From contig JBDTYM010000037.1 of the NCBI GenBank assembly GCA_040005635.1, positions 1 through 37,969 on the forward strand: a stretch of DNA of 37,969 nt. Direction: 5' to 3'. The notes under the pieces are model-generated. The model was not told the DNA's origin, ran no database searches, and worked only from the letters and a program-made list of their open reading frames with translations. Positions 8,435-16,761 of this stretch are shown piece by piece. How positions within the stretch are numbered: the first letter of the stretch is position 1; each line of letters begins with the position of its first letter. The DNA comes from Dokdonella_A sp040005635. GTDB taxonomy: Bacteria > Pseudomonadota > Gammaproteobacteria > Xanthomonadales > Rhodanobacteraceae. Both the position numbers and the translations under genes were made by a program.

Positions 8435-8849
8435 AGCAGGGTCCTATCTTTGATTGGGTTGAGATGGTTGATAAGAGGCGTTGTCGCGCCTCGTGGATCA
8501 CGCACTGACATTGCCTGCGCTAAAAGCGCGGCATGATGACGTCGAGTGAGATCGAATTCGAATCGGCCGGCGAAGCACTGAAAACGAGAGTGCGTCGTAA
8601 TCTGAACCGTTCAATCATCGACAACGTGCGAATGCAGGTATGTCTATGGATTCGATCTACGCTATAAAACGAGTTTGCATTCGTGAGTGCGACATGTGAT
8701 CGGTAACAATCATGACTGTGTTGCTCGTCGCGCTGATGAGCTCGGTCTGCTGCTGGACTTGCCGCCGTCCGTTAATTTTGTGGCCGGGCCCCTTTCAGGC
8801 GTGAGCCGACGGCATAACGCCATCGTCAACACGGCAGAGGCGATCTCAC
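8435..8849. other. Gene-poor stretch upstream of the TonB-like gene
   Basis: No convincing gene. The only notable item is a 44-codon frame on the plus strand at 8533-8667 (MMTSSEIEFESAGEALKTRV...). It has no clear ribosome binding site and no recognised relative. The segment next to 8434 should hold the promoter of the minus-strand TonB-like gene. The region is somewhat AT-richer than its surroundings. Confidence 0.3.
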
Positions 8850-9340
8850 TCTAATTCGAGGAAGAAGCGGAGTGGCGAGGTCACGCAGGCGCGGCGCAAA
8901 GCGCTGGTCGGCTATTGGCAGCAGGCGTATCAAGTCAGTCTTCGGCGGTCGTGCGCGTTGCTCAGGCAATCGCACACGGCATTGCACTACAAGGCGAAGC
9001 GTCCGACGCTCGACGCGCCGCTGACCCAAGCGCATCCAGGAGATCGCGCAGGCGAGCGTGCGCCATGGCACGCGTCGCATCCACATTCCTATTGCGCCGC
9101 GAAGGCTGGAACGTCAATCACAAGCGCGTACGCCGGCTCTATGTACTGGCTGGCCGGAATCTGCGCACCAAACGCCCACGTCGGCGCAGGGCGGCAGCGG
9201 AGCGATTGGAACGTCCCGATCTCACCGCGCCCAATCAAAGCTGGAGCATGGATTTTGTATCCGATGCGCTCTTCGCTGGCCGACGCTTTCGTGGGCGCAC
9301 AGTCGTCGGCAACTTCGGGCGGGCTCGACCGTGTGTATCA
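8850..9340 (+). pseudogene. IS3-family transposase OrfB remnant, frameshifted and truncated
   Basis: Pieces of an IS3-family (IS407-like) OrfB appear in order in different frames. RRKALVGYWQQAYQVSLRRS is the N-terminal region, from about 8883. RIQEIAQASVRHGTRRIHI lies around 9030-9085 in another frame. REGWNVNHKRVRRLYVLAG and SWSMDFVSDALFAGRRFRG follow at about 9100-9300 in a third. The first catalytic Asp survives in WSMDF, but the usual VVDNF is VVGNF here. Similarity stops shortly after, so the second half of the integrase core is missing. No OrfA or terminal inverted repeats were found. Confidence 0.8.
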
Positions 9341-9590
9341 GGTCCACCTAACAGTAGGCGCATGCGCCGTCCTACTCGTCCTGGCGCATTTCTCCGTTGG
9401 GTGTTGATTTCCGTGCTGGTTGAGCCACGCTTTCACGAATTCATAAGCCGGAGAACTGAGGTGAGGCGCCTATCGCATCGCGCAGAACGTCTTTTGATAG
9501 CGGCTCTCCGTCCGGCGAGAACGCGGCTCGAACCTTTACGCAAAACGCCAATTCGAGCGAATGGATCCGTGGATGGCGCTGGTTTCGGCT

Positions 9591-10403
9591 TTAAGCAGGG
9601 AATCCGTTGAACTTGCGCAGGATCTTGTCGACCACGCCTTCAGGCAGGTAGCGACGCAGGGCGCGCACCTGGCGCGACTGCTTGCCCGCCGAATAGCGCA
9701 ACTTCGGCTTTGCGGCCGTCGCGGCCTCGACCACGGTGTCGGCGACTATCTGCGGTGCGTCTCCGGCTTCTACCCACTTACGCATGAGATCCTCGCTGCG
9801 CGCACGCTCTTGTGCGTAAGTCGCCATGGGCTGGTCGGCGCGCGTCAAGTTCTCCTCGAAGGATGTTCGAGTCACACCGGGTTCCACCAGGACCGCCCGG
9901 ATGCCGAACTGGCGCACTTCATGGTCGAGGGATTCCGAGTAACCCTCGATCGCATGCTTGGTTGATGCATAGAAGGCGTTGAAGGGCGACGGGATCAGGC
10001 CCAGGATCGAACTCATATTGATGATCCGGCCGCCCTTCTGGGCGCGCATCACGGGCAGCACCGCATTGACAACGCGCGCGACACCGAAGACGTTCACGTC
10101 GAACAGGCGCTGCGCCTGAGTGATCGAGGACTCCTCGGCGCCACCGAGCAGGCCGATCCCCGCGTTGTTGACGACGAGGTCGATGCTTCCCGCCTGCCTG
10201 ACGATCTCTTCGACAAGGCTTTTCACCGACGCCTCGTCCGTAACGTCGCAGACCAGCATGGTGATTCCACTGGAGTCGGAGGCCTGCTTGCGGCTGGTGC
10301 CGAAAACCCTATAGCCGGCTTTGGCCAAGGACTGGGCTGTCACCAACCCGATGCCCGACGATGCGCCCGTCACGAGGGCGATGCCCTTGTTCGTCTTGTT
10401 CAT
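9591..10403 (-). CDS. Short-chain dehydrogenase/reductase (SDR)
   Basis: 270-residue classical SDR with a complete NAD(P)H oxidoreductase signature: TGASSGIG at 12-19 for cofactor binding, NNAG at 79-82, catalytic Ser in NMSS (129-132), and YASTK with Tyr145 and Lys149. The downstream half (VEPGVTRTSFEENL) is typical of the subgroup that removes oxidised small molecules, but no substrate can be assigned. A GGAAGG ribosome binding site precedes the ATG at 10403. The HxlR-type regulator is transcribed divergently from 10486. The shared 82-bp gap carries repeated CTATCAAA boxes, one overlapping the SDR translation start, so control by that regulator is likely. Confidence 0.92.
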   Translation of the reverse strand: MNKTNKGIALVTGASSGIGLVTAQSLAKAGYRVFGTSRKQASDSSGITMLVCDVTDEASVKSLVEEIVRQAGSIDLVVNNAGIGLLGGAEESSITQAQRLFDVNVFGVARVVNAVLPVMRAQKGGRIINMSSILGLIPSPFNAFYASTKHAIEGYSESLDHEVRQFGIRAVLVEPGVTRTSFEENLTRADQPMATYAQERARSEDLMRKWVEAGDAPQIVADTVVEAATAAKPKLRYSAGKQSRQVRALRRYLPEGVVDKILRKFNGFPA

Positions 10404-10480
10404 TTGATAGCCTTCCTCTTAGGGCTGGATCGCCGAGGCCCAGAAGGATACTATCAAATCAGTAGCAAGTCACTATCAAA
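10403..10480. promoter_or_regulatory. Putative HxlR operator: three CTATCAAA half-sites
   Basis: CTATCAAA occurs at 10451-10458 and 10473-10480 as direct repeats 22 bp apart (two helical turns), and inverted as TTTGATAG at 10403-10410. The boxes lie between divergent SDR and HxlR genes. HxlR proteins bind as dimers in such gaps, usually sensing reactive electrophiles and controlling both neighbours. Binding is inferred from position and repetition only. Confidence 0.6.
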
Positions 10481-10485
10481 AAGGT

Positions 10486-10956
10486 ATGGTCGATAAAAAC
10501 AGCCTCAAGCTCGGATGCCCCTTGGCTCGCGGCCTCGACTCCGTCGGCGATGTGTGGAGCATGTTGATCCTTCGGGACGCGCATGTGGGACTTACCCGTT
10601 TCGACCAGTTCCGGAAGAACCTCGGAATTGCGCCGACGATGCTCGTCAAGCGGCTCGGCGCGTTGACGGACGCAGGATTGCTGGAGAAGCGTATCTACTC
10701 CGAGCGACCGCCTCGCGAGGAATACGTGCTGACGAAGGCAGGGCGCGACTTCCTGCCGGTCCTTCTGATGATCGGCGCCTGGGCCCAACGAAACTGCGGT
10801 GAAAACCTTGCGCGCTATATCGACGATGAGACTGGGATAGAGATCCAGCCAATCGGCGTCGATGCGGTGACAGGAGCAAAGCTCGGGAGCCGACCGATGC
10901 ATATGGGCCAGCCCAATGGGCAAGCTGATCGGCTGGCGAAAGGGCAAACCTCCTGA
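10486..10956 (+). CDS. HxlR-family transcriptional regulator
   Basis: 156-residue winged-helix regulator. CPLARGLDSVGDVWSMLILR near the N-terminus is the typical HxlR opening, including a Cys that in several relatives senses electrophiles or oxidants. The recognition helix region (FRKNLGIAPTMLVKRLGALT) and the wing (YVLTKAGRDFLPVL) follow. A C-terminal extension of about 50 residues is longer than usual. It is divergent from the SDR gene and probably represses or activates it through the CTATCAAA boxes; it may also regulate itself, since one box ends 5 bp before its own ATG. Confidence 0.9.
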   Translation: MVDKNSLKLGCPLARGLDSVGDVWSMLILRDAHVGLTRFDQFRKNLGIAPTMLVKRLGALTDAGLLEKRIYSERPPREEYVLTKAGRDFLPVLLMIGAWAQRNCGENLARYIDDETGIEIQPIGVDAVTGAKLGSRPMHMGQPNGQADRLAKGQTS

Positions 10957-11056
10957 AAACAATTTTCGGAAATCTAAAATTTCGACCCGCGGATGCCATC
11001 TGGGCGCGCGGCGAGGACGCCAGACTTGCGCTACTTCATGCCCATGTCGCTTGAAC

Positions 11057-11356
11057 CTATGCGGATAGCCCTATGCGGACACGCTTGATTTTTCCCCGCT
11101 TTTTCGCACCGGCGTCGGATTCGACCACGTCTTCGCCGCGCTGGACAGCGCCAGTCATATATAGGCCTGCCATGAGATAGCAGCCATGGAGATCGAGGAC
11201 CCTCGCCTCGGCTAGAACGGCCGGCTCCAACGCTTTATCGGGAAGCACCTTTGCGATCCGCTCGCCGGACACAAGCCCGTCCATATCTGCCCGAGCCGCC
11301 TGGCCCGTCCCGTCAACGAGCGCAGCTCCGCGATATAGAACCAGCTCATCGGACGG
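11057..11356 (-). pseudogene. Amidohydrolase N-terminal fragment
   Basis: The frame open from 11356 reads ELVLYRGAALVDGTG, then VLVSGERIAKV-like sequence (LVSGERIAKVLPDK), then VLDLHGCYLMAGL. This matches the N-terminal beta-sandwich of metal-dependent amidohydrolases, which normally continues with a PGLID-x-H-x-H metal site. Here the sequence leaves the family at that point (YMTGAVQRGEDVV) and ends at 11057, so the metal site and barrel are missing. No start codon precedes the homology. It is a gene relic, not a working enzyme. Confidence 0.5.
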
Positions 11357-11622
11357 CTAGAACGGGCTCGGCGAACCCGCCGATGCCATGCTGGGAATCC
11401 ACAACACGAGGCCGTGCTGATCTTTTGTCCGCATTCGGCGCATTTGATCGATACGATGAAACAATCCCCTGAAAGCCCCTGGCTGGCGCAAAGAGGTCGC
11501 CGCTGCGCGGTGCGGCTTATCCAAGGTGTTGTAGCTCACCCAACGCGCTCACGCGGACCAGGCGGGAAGAAGGTTCCGGCGCAAGCATGCATCGTTGCGC
11601 ACACGGCCGCTTGGTTCAGGCG
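11357..11622. other. Decayed stretch without a clear gene
   Basis: No intact gene is visible. On the minus strand near 11425-11445 a frame reads CAECGQK followed by further Cys residues, like a scrap of a zinc-ribbon protein, but it cannot be extended convincingly. With the adjacent amidohydrolase fragment this suggests a deletion or recombination scar. Confidence 0.3.
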
Positions 11623-12483
11623 TCAGCTGCGCGGTGGAAGATGTTGCGACGTGCTGCGCCAACGCCAGAGCAGGACGAGGGTGACCAGGTCGACCATCAC
11701 TGCGAACACGCTGGCCTCCGGTCCGAACTTGCCGCCGGTCATCCACTGGGGCTTGTCGAGCACTGTCGCGTGCAGCCAACCCGCCTGCGTGAAGCCACTG
11801 ACATCGAAGCCCAGCAAGGCGCCTTGGGCCCAGTTCCAGCCGAAGTGGATACCTATGGGCAGGGCAAGGCTGCGCGTGCGCAAGTAAGCCAAGCCGAGCA
11901 CGATGGCGCCGAGTGCCGTGTCGACCGTCGCGAAGACCTGAGTGGTTCGATCCATGCCGGGGTTGTCCCAATGTGCGACCGCAAACAGCAGCGCGAGGCT
12001 GAGCTGTGCGACCCAGACGCCGGTGCCATCAACCATGCGCTGGAACACGAAGCCACGAAACAGCGTCTCCTCGAACAACGCTACGCAGGCAAAGACCCAC
12101 GCGGCCGAACCCAGGGCCGCCAGGCTGCGAGCAGGGTCGAGCGAAAGATGCACGCCTCCCGCCGCCACGATCAGTGCGGCAATCGCCAACATTGCGACGG
12201 TGCCAATGCCTGCCCCAAGTCCTGCCTCCATCGCCCAGCGCCGGTCGATTTCGAAGCCCACACTGGACAACCGTTGGCGACGCAGCCGCACGCAACCCCA
12301 GGTGACGAGGAGGACGAAGAGGAACGGCAACGGCTGCAACCACGCCGCATCGAAATCCAGATGCTGGATGGCTTGCGAGAGCGGGTGATAGACGAACCGG
12401 CTGGCCAGGAACAAGACGACGAAAATCAGGATCCAGACGCCGTTGCGGAGTTGTCCATCGGGATTGCGAAAAAATGCTCGCAT
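11623..12483 (-). CDS. CPBP-family intramembrane metalloprotease
   Basis: 286-residue polytopic membrane protein of the CPBP (CaaX protease and bacteriocin-processing, Abi) family. Hydrophobic helices lie at about 16-30, 52-66, 88-110 and 127-143, with more to the end. The family signature is present: EETLFRG at 138-144 (EExxxR), His171 in FAVAHWDN, and His213 with Asn217 in GIHFGWN. These residues coordinate the catalytic metal in the membrane. The ATG at 12483 has GGAAG just upstream and gives a natural first helix; a longer frame to 12720 is not supported. Bacterial members act in peptide maturation or self-immunity, but no bacteriocin gene is seen nearby, so the substrate is unknown. Confidence 0.88.
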   Translation of the reverse strand: MRAFFRNPDGQLRNGVWILIFVVLFLASRFVYHPLSQAIQHLDFDAAWLQPLPFLFVLLVTWGCVRLRRQRLSSVGFEIDRRWAMEAGLGAGIGTVAMLAIAALIVAAGGVHLSLDPARSLAALGSAAWVFACVALFEETLFRGFVFQRMVDGTGVWVAQLSLALLFAVAHWDNPGMDRTTQVFATVDTALGAIVLGLAYLRTRSLALPIGIHFGWNWAQGALLGFDVSGFTQAGWLHATVLDKPQWMTGGKFGPEASVFAVMVDLVTLVLLWRWRSTSQHLPPRS

Positions 12484-12889
12484 GTGCGCTTCCGTGCCTA
12501 GCCTAAGGTCGTACGCATCTTCGTGGCTGACCGCACCAACGTAAATAGGCCATGCGTTGGTAGGCCGTTCGTCGCGCGCCTCCAACGAAGGGCAGAACAA
12601 GTCGATCCGATCGAGGTCAGATATCGGCATCGACACAAGGCGAAGTGCACGATGAGCCCGGTGAGTTTCGGTGACGCGGAATACCCTACAAGGCGCTTCC
12701 TTGCATCCAATAATCTTCAAGCCTCACGCGACAATCTCAAGAACGTCAGCGCCGCGCAGGCGGCGACTGGAATTCCCCCGGTTGCCGCCGTCTTTCGTGT
12801 TCGTGCCCAAGAAGCCGCCAGAGATGAAAGCGTCGTTGTCATCGGCGATCTGCTCTGAGCGGCTCAGCCGAAAGGCGTGAATGGAGCGA
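12484..12889. other. Gap upstream of the CPBP gene
   Basis: I see no supported gene. Open frames exist on both strands, but none has a ribosome binding site plus recognisable sequence. The part next to 12483 should carry the CPBP promoter. The rest lies between two decayed loci and is probably scar DNA. Confidence 0.3.
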
Positions 12890-13039
12890 TCACTTGGTTT
12901 TCAACGCAAGGGGGATCACGCCGACCAGCGCGTGGCGCATGGCCAGCGCCGCCGCACGCGAGAAATGCGCATCAGTATTCCAGCCGCGTGTGCCGCGGAT
13001 CTTTAGGTAAGCCTCGTTCACCAGCGCCGTCGTCCGCAT
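12890..13039 (-). pseudogene. Fragment of a third ECF sigma factor
   Basis: A 49-codon frame begins MRTTALVNEAYLKIRG and continues WNTDAHFSRAAALAMRHALV before breaking into unrelated sequence and a TGA at 12890. The first part aligns with TTALVHEAYLKL and the second with the HFLNTAALAMRQVLV segment of the intact sigma factor at 3104-3634. It is therefore region 2 of the same kinase-linked ECF class. Regions 3-4 and the N-terminus are missing. No partner kinase is nearby, so a whole sigma/kinase module was probably deleted here. Confidence 0.6.
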
Positions 13040-13245
13040 CGTGGCACCTCAGTCCTTCGCCTTCGCAGCCAGGCGGCTTGCTCGGCGAAGTGCGGCAAAG
13101 CCCAGGTGTTCGTCGTCGCAATCCACGCTGATTGGTCCGCGGTCGCTTCCCATCCCATGGATTGCGTTCGTCCCCACAGTTCGTCTGCGTCCGCATGCAG
13201 CTGCGCGCGCGACTCTCGATCGTCACTGTCGGAGTGGGGCTTCAT
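13018..13245 (-). CDS. Possible small hypothetical protein
   Basis: 75 codons from an ATG at 13245 with AGGA 6 nt upstream. The N-terminal half is acidic and polar (MKPHSDSDDRESRAQLHADA), followed by several Trp residues. The 3' end overlaps the start of the ECF fragment by about 20 bp in another frame. I recognise no family. The good ribosome binding site argues for a gene; the Arg-rich C-terminus looks like read-through of a damaged locus. Confidence 0.3.
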   Translation of the reverse strand: MKPHSDSDDRESRAQLHADADELWGRTQSMGWEATADQSAWIATTNTWALPHFAEQAAWLRRRRTEVPRCGRRRW

Positions 13246-13330
13246 GCGCTGTCCTGCGTGTGAATTGCCTCTCGGGCTTGTCCACCCGCGTTCAGACTTC
13301 GACGTCCACACTCCCGCCGGCAACGATTGA
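13244..13330 (+). CDS. Possible 28-residue CPAC mini-protein
   Basis: The short frame MRCPACELPLGLVHPRSDFD... starts at an ATG preceded by GGAG at about 9 nt. It carries one CxxC knuckle like the zinc-ribbon proteins further downstream. A strong plus-strand terminator follows at 13405-13441, the only clear sign that this strand is transcribed here. It may be a working tiny protein or the remains of a longer zinc-ribbon gene. Confidence 0.3.
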   Translation: MRCPACELPLGLVHPRSDFDVHTPAGND

Positions 13331-13404
13331 GAGACTCCCACCCGAGTCGATCGCGTTGCGGGCCGCTCGTGAGAGCCGCAGGGGACAGTTCAAGACAGAA
13401 CTTT

Positions 13405-13441
13405 GATCGGGCTCGGTCCCAATGCCGGGCCCGATCTTTTT
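13405..13441 (+). terminator. Rho-independent terminator
   Basis: GATCGGGCTCGG (13405-13416) pairs with CCGGGCCCGATC (13425-13436), a 12-bp stem with one G-U pair and an 8-nt loop, followed directly by TTTTT (13437-13441). This is the best intrinsic terminator in the window. It implies a plus-strand transcript arriving from about 13244-13400. Confidence 0.85.
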
Positions 13442-13574
13442 GTGTTTCCGAAACGTCCCGTGCGTTGCGGCAACCGTTGCGGGACGAAATCGTCGAATCT
13501 GCGAAGCGCGTCTTCACATCTCCGGGTTCAGTTGACAGAGCGCAACGTCCGCGCAAACCATTCCGGGGATCGGC

Positions 13575-13850
13575 ATGCGCGAGCGATTGGAACCAACCGA
13601 CTCTGTGCCCTTCATCGAGCGCGAAGAGGCCGAACCGCACCAAATGCGCCTCAGGTGTCCGCTCTGCGACGGCGGAACTGCGATCGATCACGCATTGGAG
13701 CCCGATGCAGATGTGCGTTGCTCGGTATGCGGCGAGATATCGGAGTTTCGTCAGTTCCGTGAGGCCTCGTGCCAGGACGGGCGCGAAGAGGTCAAGGAGG
13801 CGTGTCCTGAGGTCGTCTTTCCTCGCGATACCGCGAAGGCAGGTAAATAG
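13575..13850 (+). CDS. Small zinc-ribbon protein, copy 1
   Basis: 91 residues with two Cys pairs, CPLC (28-31) and CSVC (49-52), about 17 residues apart, giving a probable four-Cys zinc ribbon. A conserved tail follows (FRQFREASC, ACPEVVFP). GGGGAT stands 6 nt before the ATG at 13575; a second ATG at 13644 (MRLRCPLC) would align better with the paralogue at 14239 but has no ribosome binding site. The protein is acidic and cytosolic, without membrane segments. Its function is unknown; small zinc ribbons often bind nucleic acid or partner proteins. The downstream paralogue shows that this family duplicated locally. Confidence 0.6.
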   Translation: MRERLEPTDSVPFIEREEAEPHQMRLRCPLCDGGTAIDHALEPDADVRCSVCGEISEFRQFREASCQDGREEVKEACPEVVFPRDTAKAGK

Positions 13851-13918
13851 CGAGCGTCGATCTGCGCTGTGATGCCGTTCGTGGGCTGGGTTCACATACG
13901 ACAACCCACTATGCCTCG

Positions 13919-14101
13919 ATGACCGCATACGACGACACAGCCGACATCCTTCGCCGCAAAGAACGAGCCCGGCATCAGCTATGGATTGATCATCAGCGTC
14001 GGCGCAGAGCAACTGTCGATCAACTCTTGAAAGACATGGCGGCGGACTCGCCGGCTGCGTGGCACGCGCCGGGACTTGACGACGATTGGACGCCGATCTA
14101 G
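13919..14101 (+). CDS. Small charged hypothetical protein
   Basis: 60 residues, MTAYDDTADILRRKERARHQ..., helical and strongly charged with an Arg-rich middle (DHQRRRRATVDQLLKDM), ending DDDWTPI. It lies between the two zinc-ribbon paralogues on the same strand, 68 bp after the first. No strong ribosome binding site and no recognised family. The regular helix-like pattern and position make it a plausible gene. Confidence 0.4.
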   Translation: MTAYDDTADILRRKERARHQLWIDHQRRRRATVDQLLKDMAADSPAAWHAPGLDDDWTPI

Positions 14102-14238
14102 TTGGCGGCTTCACATCTGGCCGGCCAATAAAGCGCGTGGCGAAGTTCTGAAACGACGGACACGGCCTATGCGCGACTTTGTGGACCTGATTGATCGATG
14201 CGACATCATCGTCATGAACCTCCGACCCGCCAGACTGT

Positions 14239-14439
14239 ATGAAGTGGCCCTTCTGCCTCACGGAGGAGGCCGTCGACCGCTCGCTTGAGATCGACGAAGA
14301 CGTCCGGTGCCTTGCTTGCGGCACAGTCTCCGAGTACGGCGAGTTTCGCGAATTGTGCTGCGCGAGCCGGCGCGCCGCGCTTACCGACGCGTGCCCCGAG
14401 ATTCTCTTTCCGGGTGACCGGCTGGACCAGCGGCGCTGA
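14239..14439 (+). CDS. Small zinc-ribbon protein, copy 2, missing one cysteine
   Basis: 66 residues, paralogous to the protein at 13575-13850. VDRSLEIDEDVRCLACG aligns with IDHALEPDADVRCSVCG, and ACPEILFPGD with ACPEVVFPRD. The first pair should be CPxC but reads WPFC here (TGG for TGC at 14245-14247), so one of the four zinc ligands is lost. A single G/C change would explain it. The protein may therefore be inactive or only partly folded. The start at 14239 is the first ATG in the homologous region; no clear ribosome binding site is seen. Confidence 0.5.
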   Translation: MKWPFCLTEEAVDRSLEIDEDVRCLACGTVSEYGEFRELCCASRRAALTDACPEILFPGDRLDQRR

Positions 14440-14521
14440 CCAGCACCGGGCGGATTGTGGTGGTACTTGCCACAGACATCAGCGCCGATGCCACGACCGC
14501 ATAAGCCGATTTCATGTTCAT
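14381..14521 (-). CDS. Orphan signal-peptide ORF
   Basis: 46 codons from an ATG at 14521 with GGAG 7 nt upstream. The product starts MNMKSAYAVVASALMSVAST, a typical export signal, and then runs into polar sequence that overlaps the zinc-ribbon gene antisense and stops at 14381. The start looks real but the mature part does not. Likely a secreted small protein whose 3' part was replaced by rearrangement. Confidence 0.35.
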   Translation of the reverse strand: MNMKSAYAVVASALMSVASTTTIRPVLVSAAGPAGHPERESRGTRR

Positions 14522-14638
14522 CGTTCGCTCCTTGCACAGATCCTTCGATACTGGAATGTCTGCACGCGCGAAACCGAACATCCTGCGGCTCTCTCTCTCA
14601 AAGCCGCCGTGAAAGTGACCGCCTCGCAGGTGACGATT

Positions 14639-16613
14639 TCATGGGTGAGATTGCAGCGCGGCCGGGGACACGCTGGCGGCATCGGAAACAGCAGGTGCAA
14701 CCCATGACCACGGATCGGTGGCAGCAGCCGGAAGGACTGGCGATTGCGCGGCGGAGCCCACCTCGAATCCGTCGGCGAAGATGCGATCGCTGCGCACGGT
14801 CAGGTGATATTCGCGGCTCATGAAATTGCTTCCGCCGCCATCGACGTTGAGGTGGAAATACCCGGATATCACGTCGCCCGGAAGCGTCGGCGTGGTCGGG
14901 ATGCCGCTGAGCGTTCCGGTTGCGGAATTCATCGTGAGTCCTGGTGTTTGCCCGGACACGATGGCCCAGCTGGGCGCGCCGCCCAGGTTTTCGACGGTGA
15001 AGGTCAGCGAGTACGGGACACCGACCGTCGCGTCCGGGAGTGGAGGTTCGGTGCTGATGTAGACGCGATCGTCGTCGACGATCGTGACGCGGCCATCCGT
15101 CTGATAGTCGTAACCATCCCCTTGCAGGACGAGCGCGTGCACGCCGTTGCTGAGCAGGACGCGGAACCACAGATTGCTGTCGAAGGACTGGCTGTCCGTG
15201 TTGCCTGTGACCGGCACGTTGGTCGCGCGCCGAGTCGTACCCGGCGGAAATGTCAGCGTATCCGAGGTCGCCTGATAGTCCATGCCGGCTTGGGCAGTTC
15301 CGTTCGCGGTCGCGTAGTGGACGCTGACCGTCTGCGTCGACGCTCTGGACAACGAAACCGTCAATGTCGCCGGCGTGGTGCCCGAATTGCCTTCCGCCAG
15401 CGAGACGCGATCGATACTTATCTGTGGCGGCAGCACCGCAGGCTGCGGCCAGAAGCGCGCGGTACCGCCGCCGCGCCCGGCGGGGCCGTATGGATAGCCG
15501 ACGTCAGCAATCGGGATCGGATAGACGGAAAACCCCGTCGCGGTAAATGGCGCGCGCAGCAGGATCGCGGGGTCCGGGAAGTAGGAGTTGCCGGTCAGCA
15601 CCGCGTATTGTCCATCCGGACTGATCGTCACATCTTCGAAACCGTTGACGCTCTGCGGAACCGGCAGTGGGTCCACGCTGGAACTAGCCGAGTACGGTGC
15701 CGCAACCGCGTACGCGCGGGCGGGCGCCGGGGTGCCGAAGCTTTCGGCAACGAGGGCCCCGGCTGCCGTCGGGGACGAACGCAATGCCGTCCAACCCCTG
15801 GCCGCCGGCGATAGCGAGGTCCTCGTACGGACTTGCAGCGGAAAACGGCGGGTGCAGAATGTGCAGCGTACCCGACGCACCATCCGCCGCGAGCAAGGTC
15901 GCCTTGTCCGGCGACAGTTCCACCGCGCAGCTCCGTACATGGTTTGCGTCACTGTCCGACGGCAACGTCATCGTGAACGCGATGACGTTGTACGGCGGGT
16001 CGAGCACGCTGATGCCGTCGGTGTGGCCGACAAAGGCCCGACCAGTGTCCGGATCGAAGACGATGCCGTGGGCTTGCGCGGTACCGAATTCGCCGGGCAA
16101 CGTCACGACATTGCTCGCGACCGACGCGCTCGACAGCGGGGTCGGCACCACGAACAGATTCCGGCGATCCGCTGGCGTATTGCTTGAGCCGGATGCGAGC
16201 AGCAGGTGAGTACCGGATGGATTCAGTGCGACCGAACCGAGGCCACGATACGTGCCGCTCGCGCCATCCGGATGGAAGGAGCCGGTGATCGATCCGCTCG
16301 GGATATCGATGATGTCGACGCCAATGTAGGTCGTATAGGGCACGTTGCTACCGAGGTCGCTGGCGGCCGCGACGTCGCGACTCAGTAGGGTCAGTCCGTG
16401 CAGATTGATGACATGCGGCAGCTGGGGTGCTACGTAGTACGGCATCGGGTTCGTCAGTTCGTGCGCCACGTCGCCGAGCACGACCAGCGGCGCCGGCCCC
16501 GCGAGACTGGTGCCGGCCGAAAGCACAAGTTCCTGCGCGCTGGCGCCAGCGCCTGCCAGCAACAGCGCAATCAGGGATGAAGTTGCGGAGAGGCGTAGCG
16601 TCTGGCTGTTCAT
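14639..16613 (-). pseudogene. Secreted beta-propeller/Calx-beta protein split by a frameshift
   Basis: One reading frame starts at the ATG at 16613 with a signal peptide (LIALLLAGAGASAQE) and propeller-like repeats. It is homologous in style to the second frame, which enters near 15770 and ends at 14639. The crossover is at FVPDGS, where the code continues as AAGALVAESFGTPAP one base out of step, beside a CCCC run. The second part adds more propeller, a Calx-beta domain (LAEGNSGTTPATLTVSLS), an Ig/cadherin-like domain (GLTMNSATGTLSGIPTTP) and IFADGFE, followed by an extra 40 residues. Joined, it would be a surface or periplasmic protein of about 655 residues. The shift may be a mutation, an assembly error or, less likely, programmed. 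Confidence 0.75.
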
Positions 16614-16761
16614 CGTTCGACCTCAGGCGAATTGGCCGCGGCTGTGGTCGATGGAATGCCGCAGTGGCGCAAAACGAACGCAGGTGTCGCGTACGGGCTG
16701 AACCTCGCGGTCTGCAAGGGTGTGCAGGTTTTCGCCGGGTCGGGCTAGCGCGGCTTGAACG

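Noticed and set aside
14744..15814. Long plus-strand open frame of about 356 codons over the propeller gene
   Set aside because: Composition is Arg/Gly-rich and without motifs; the minus strand carries clear Calx-beta and Ig-like sequence.
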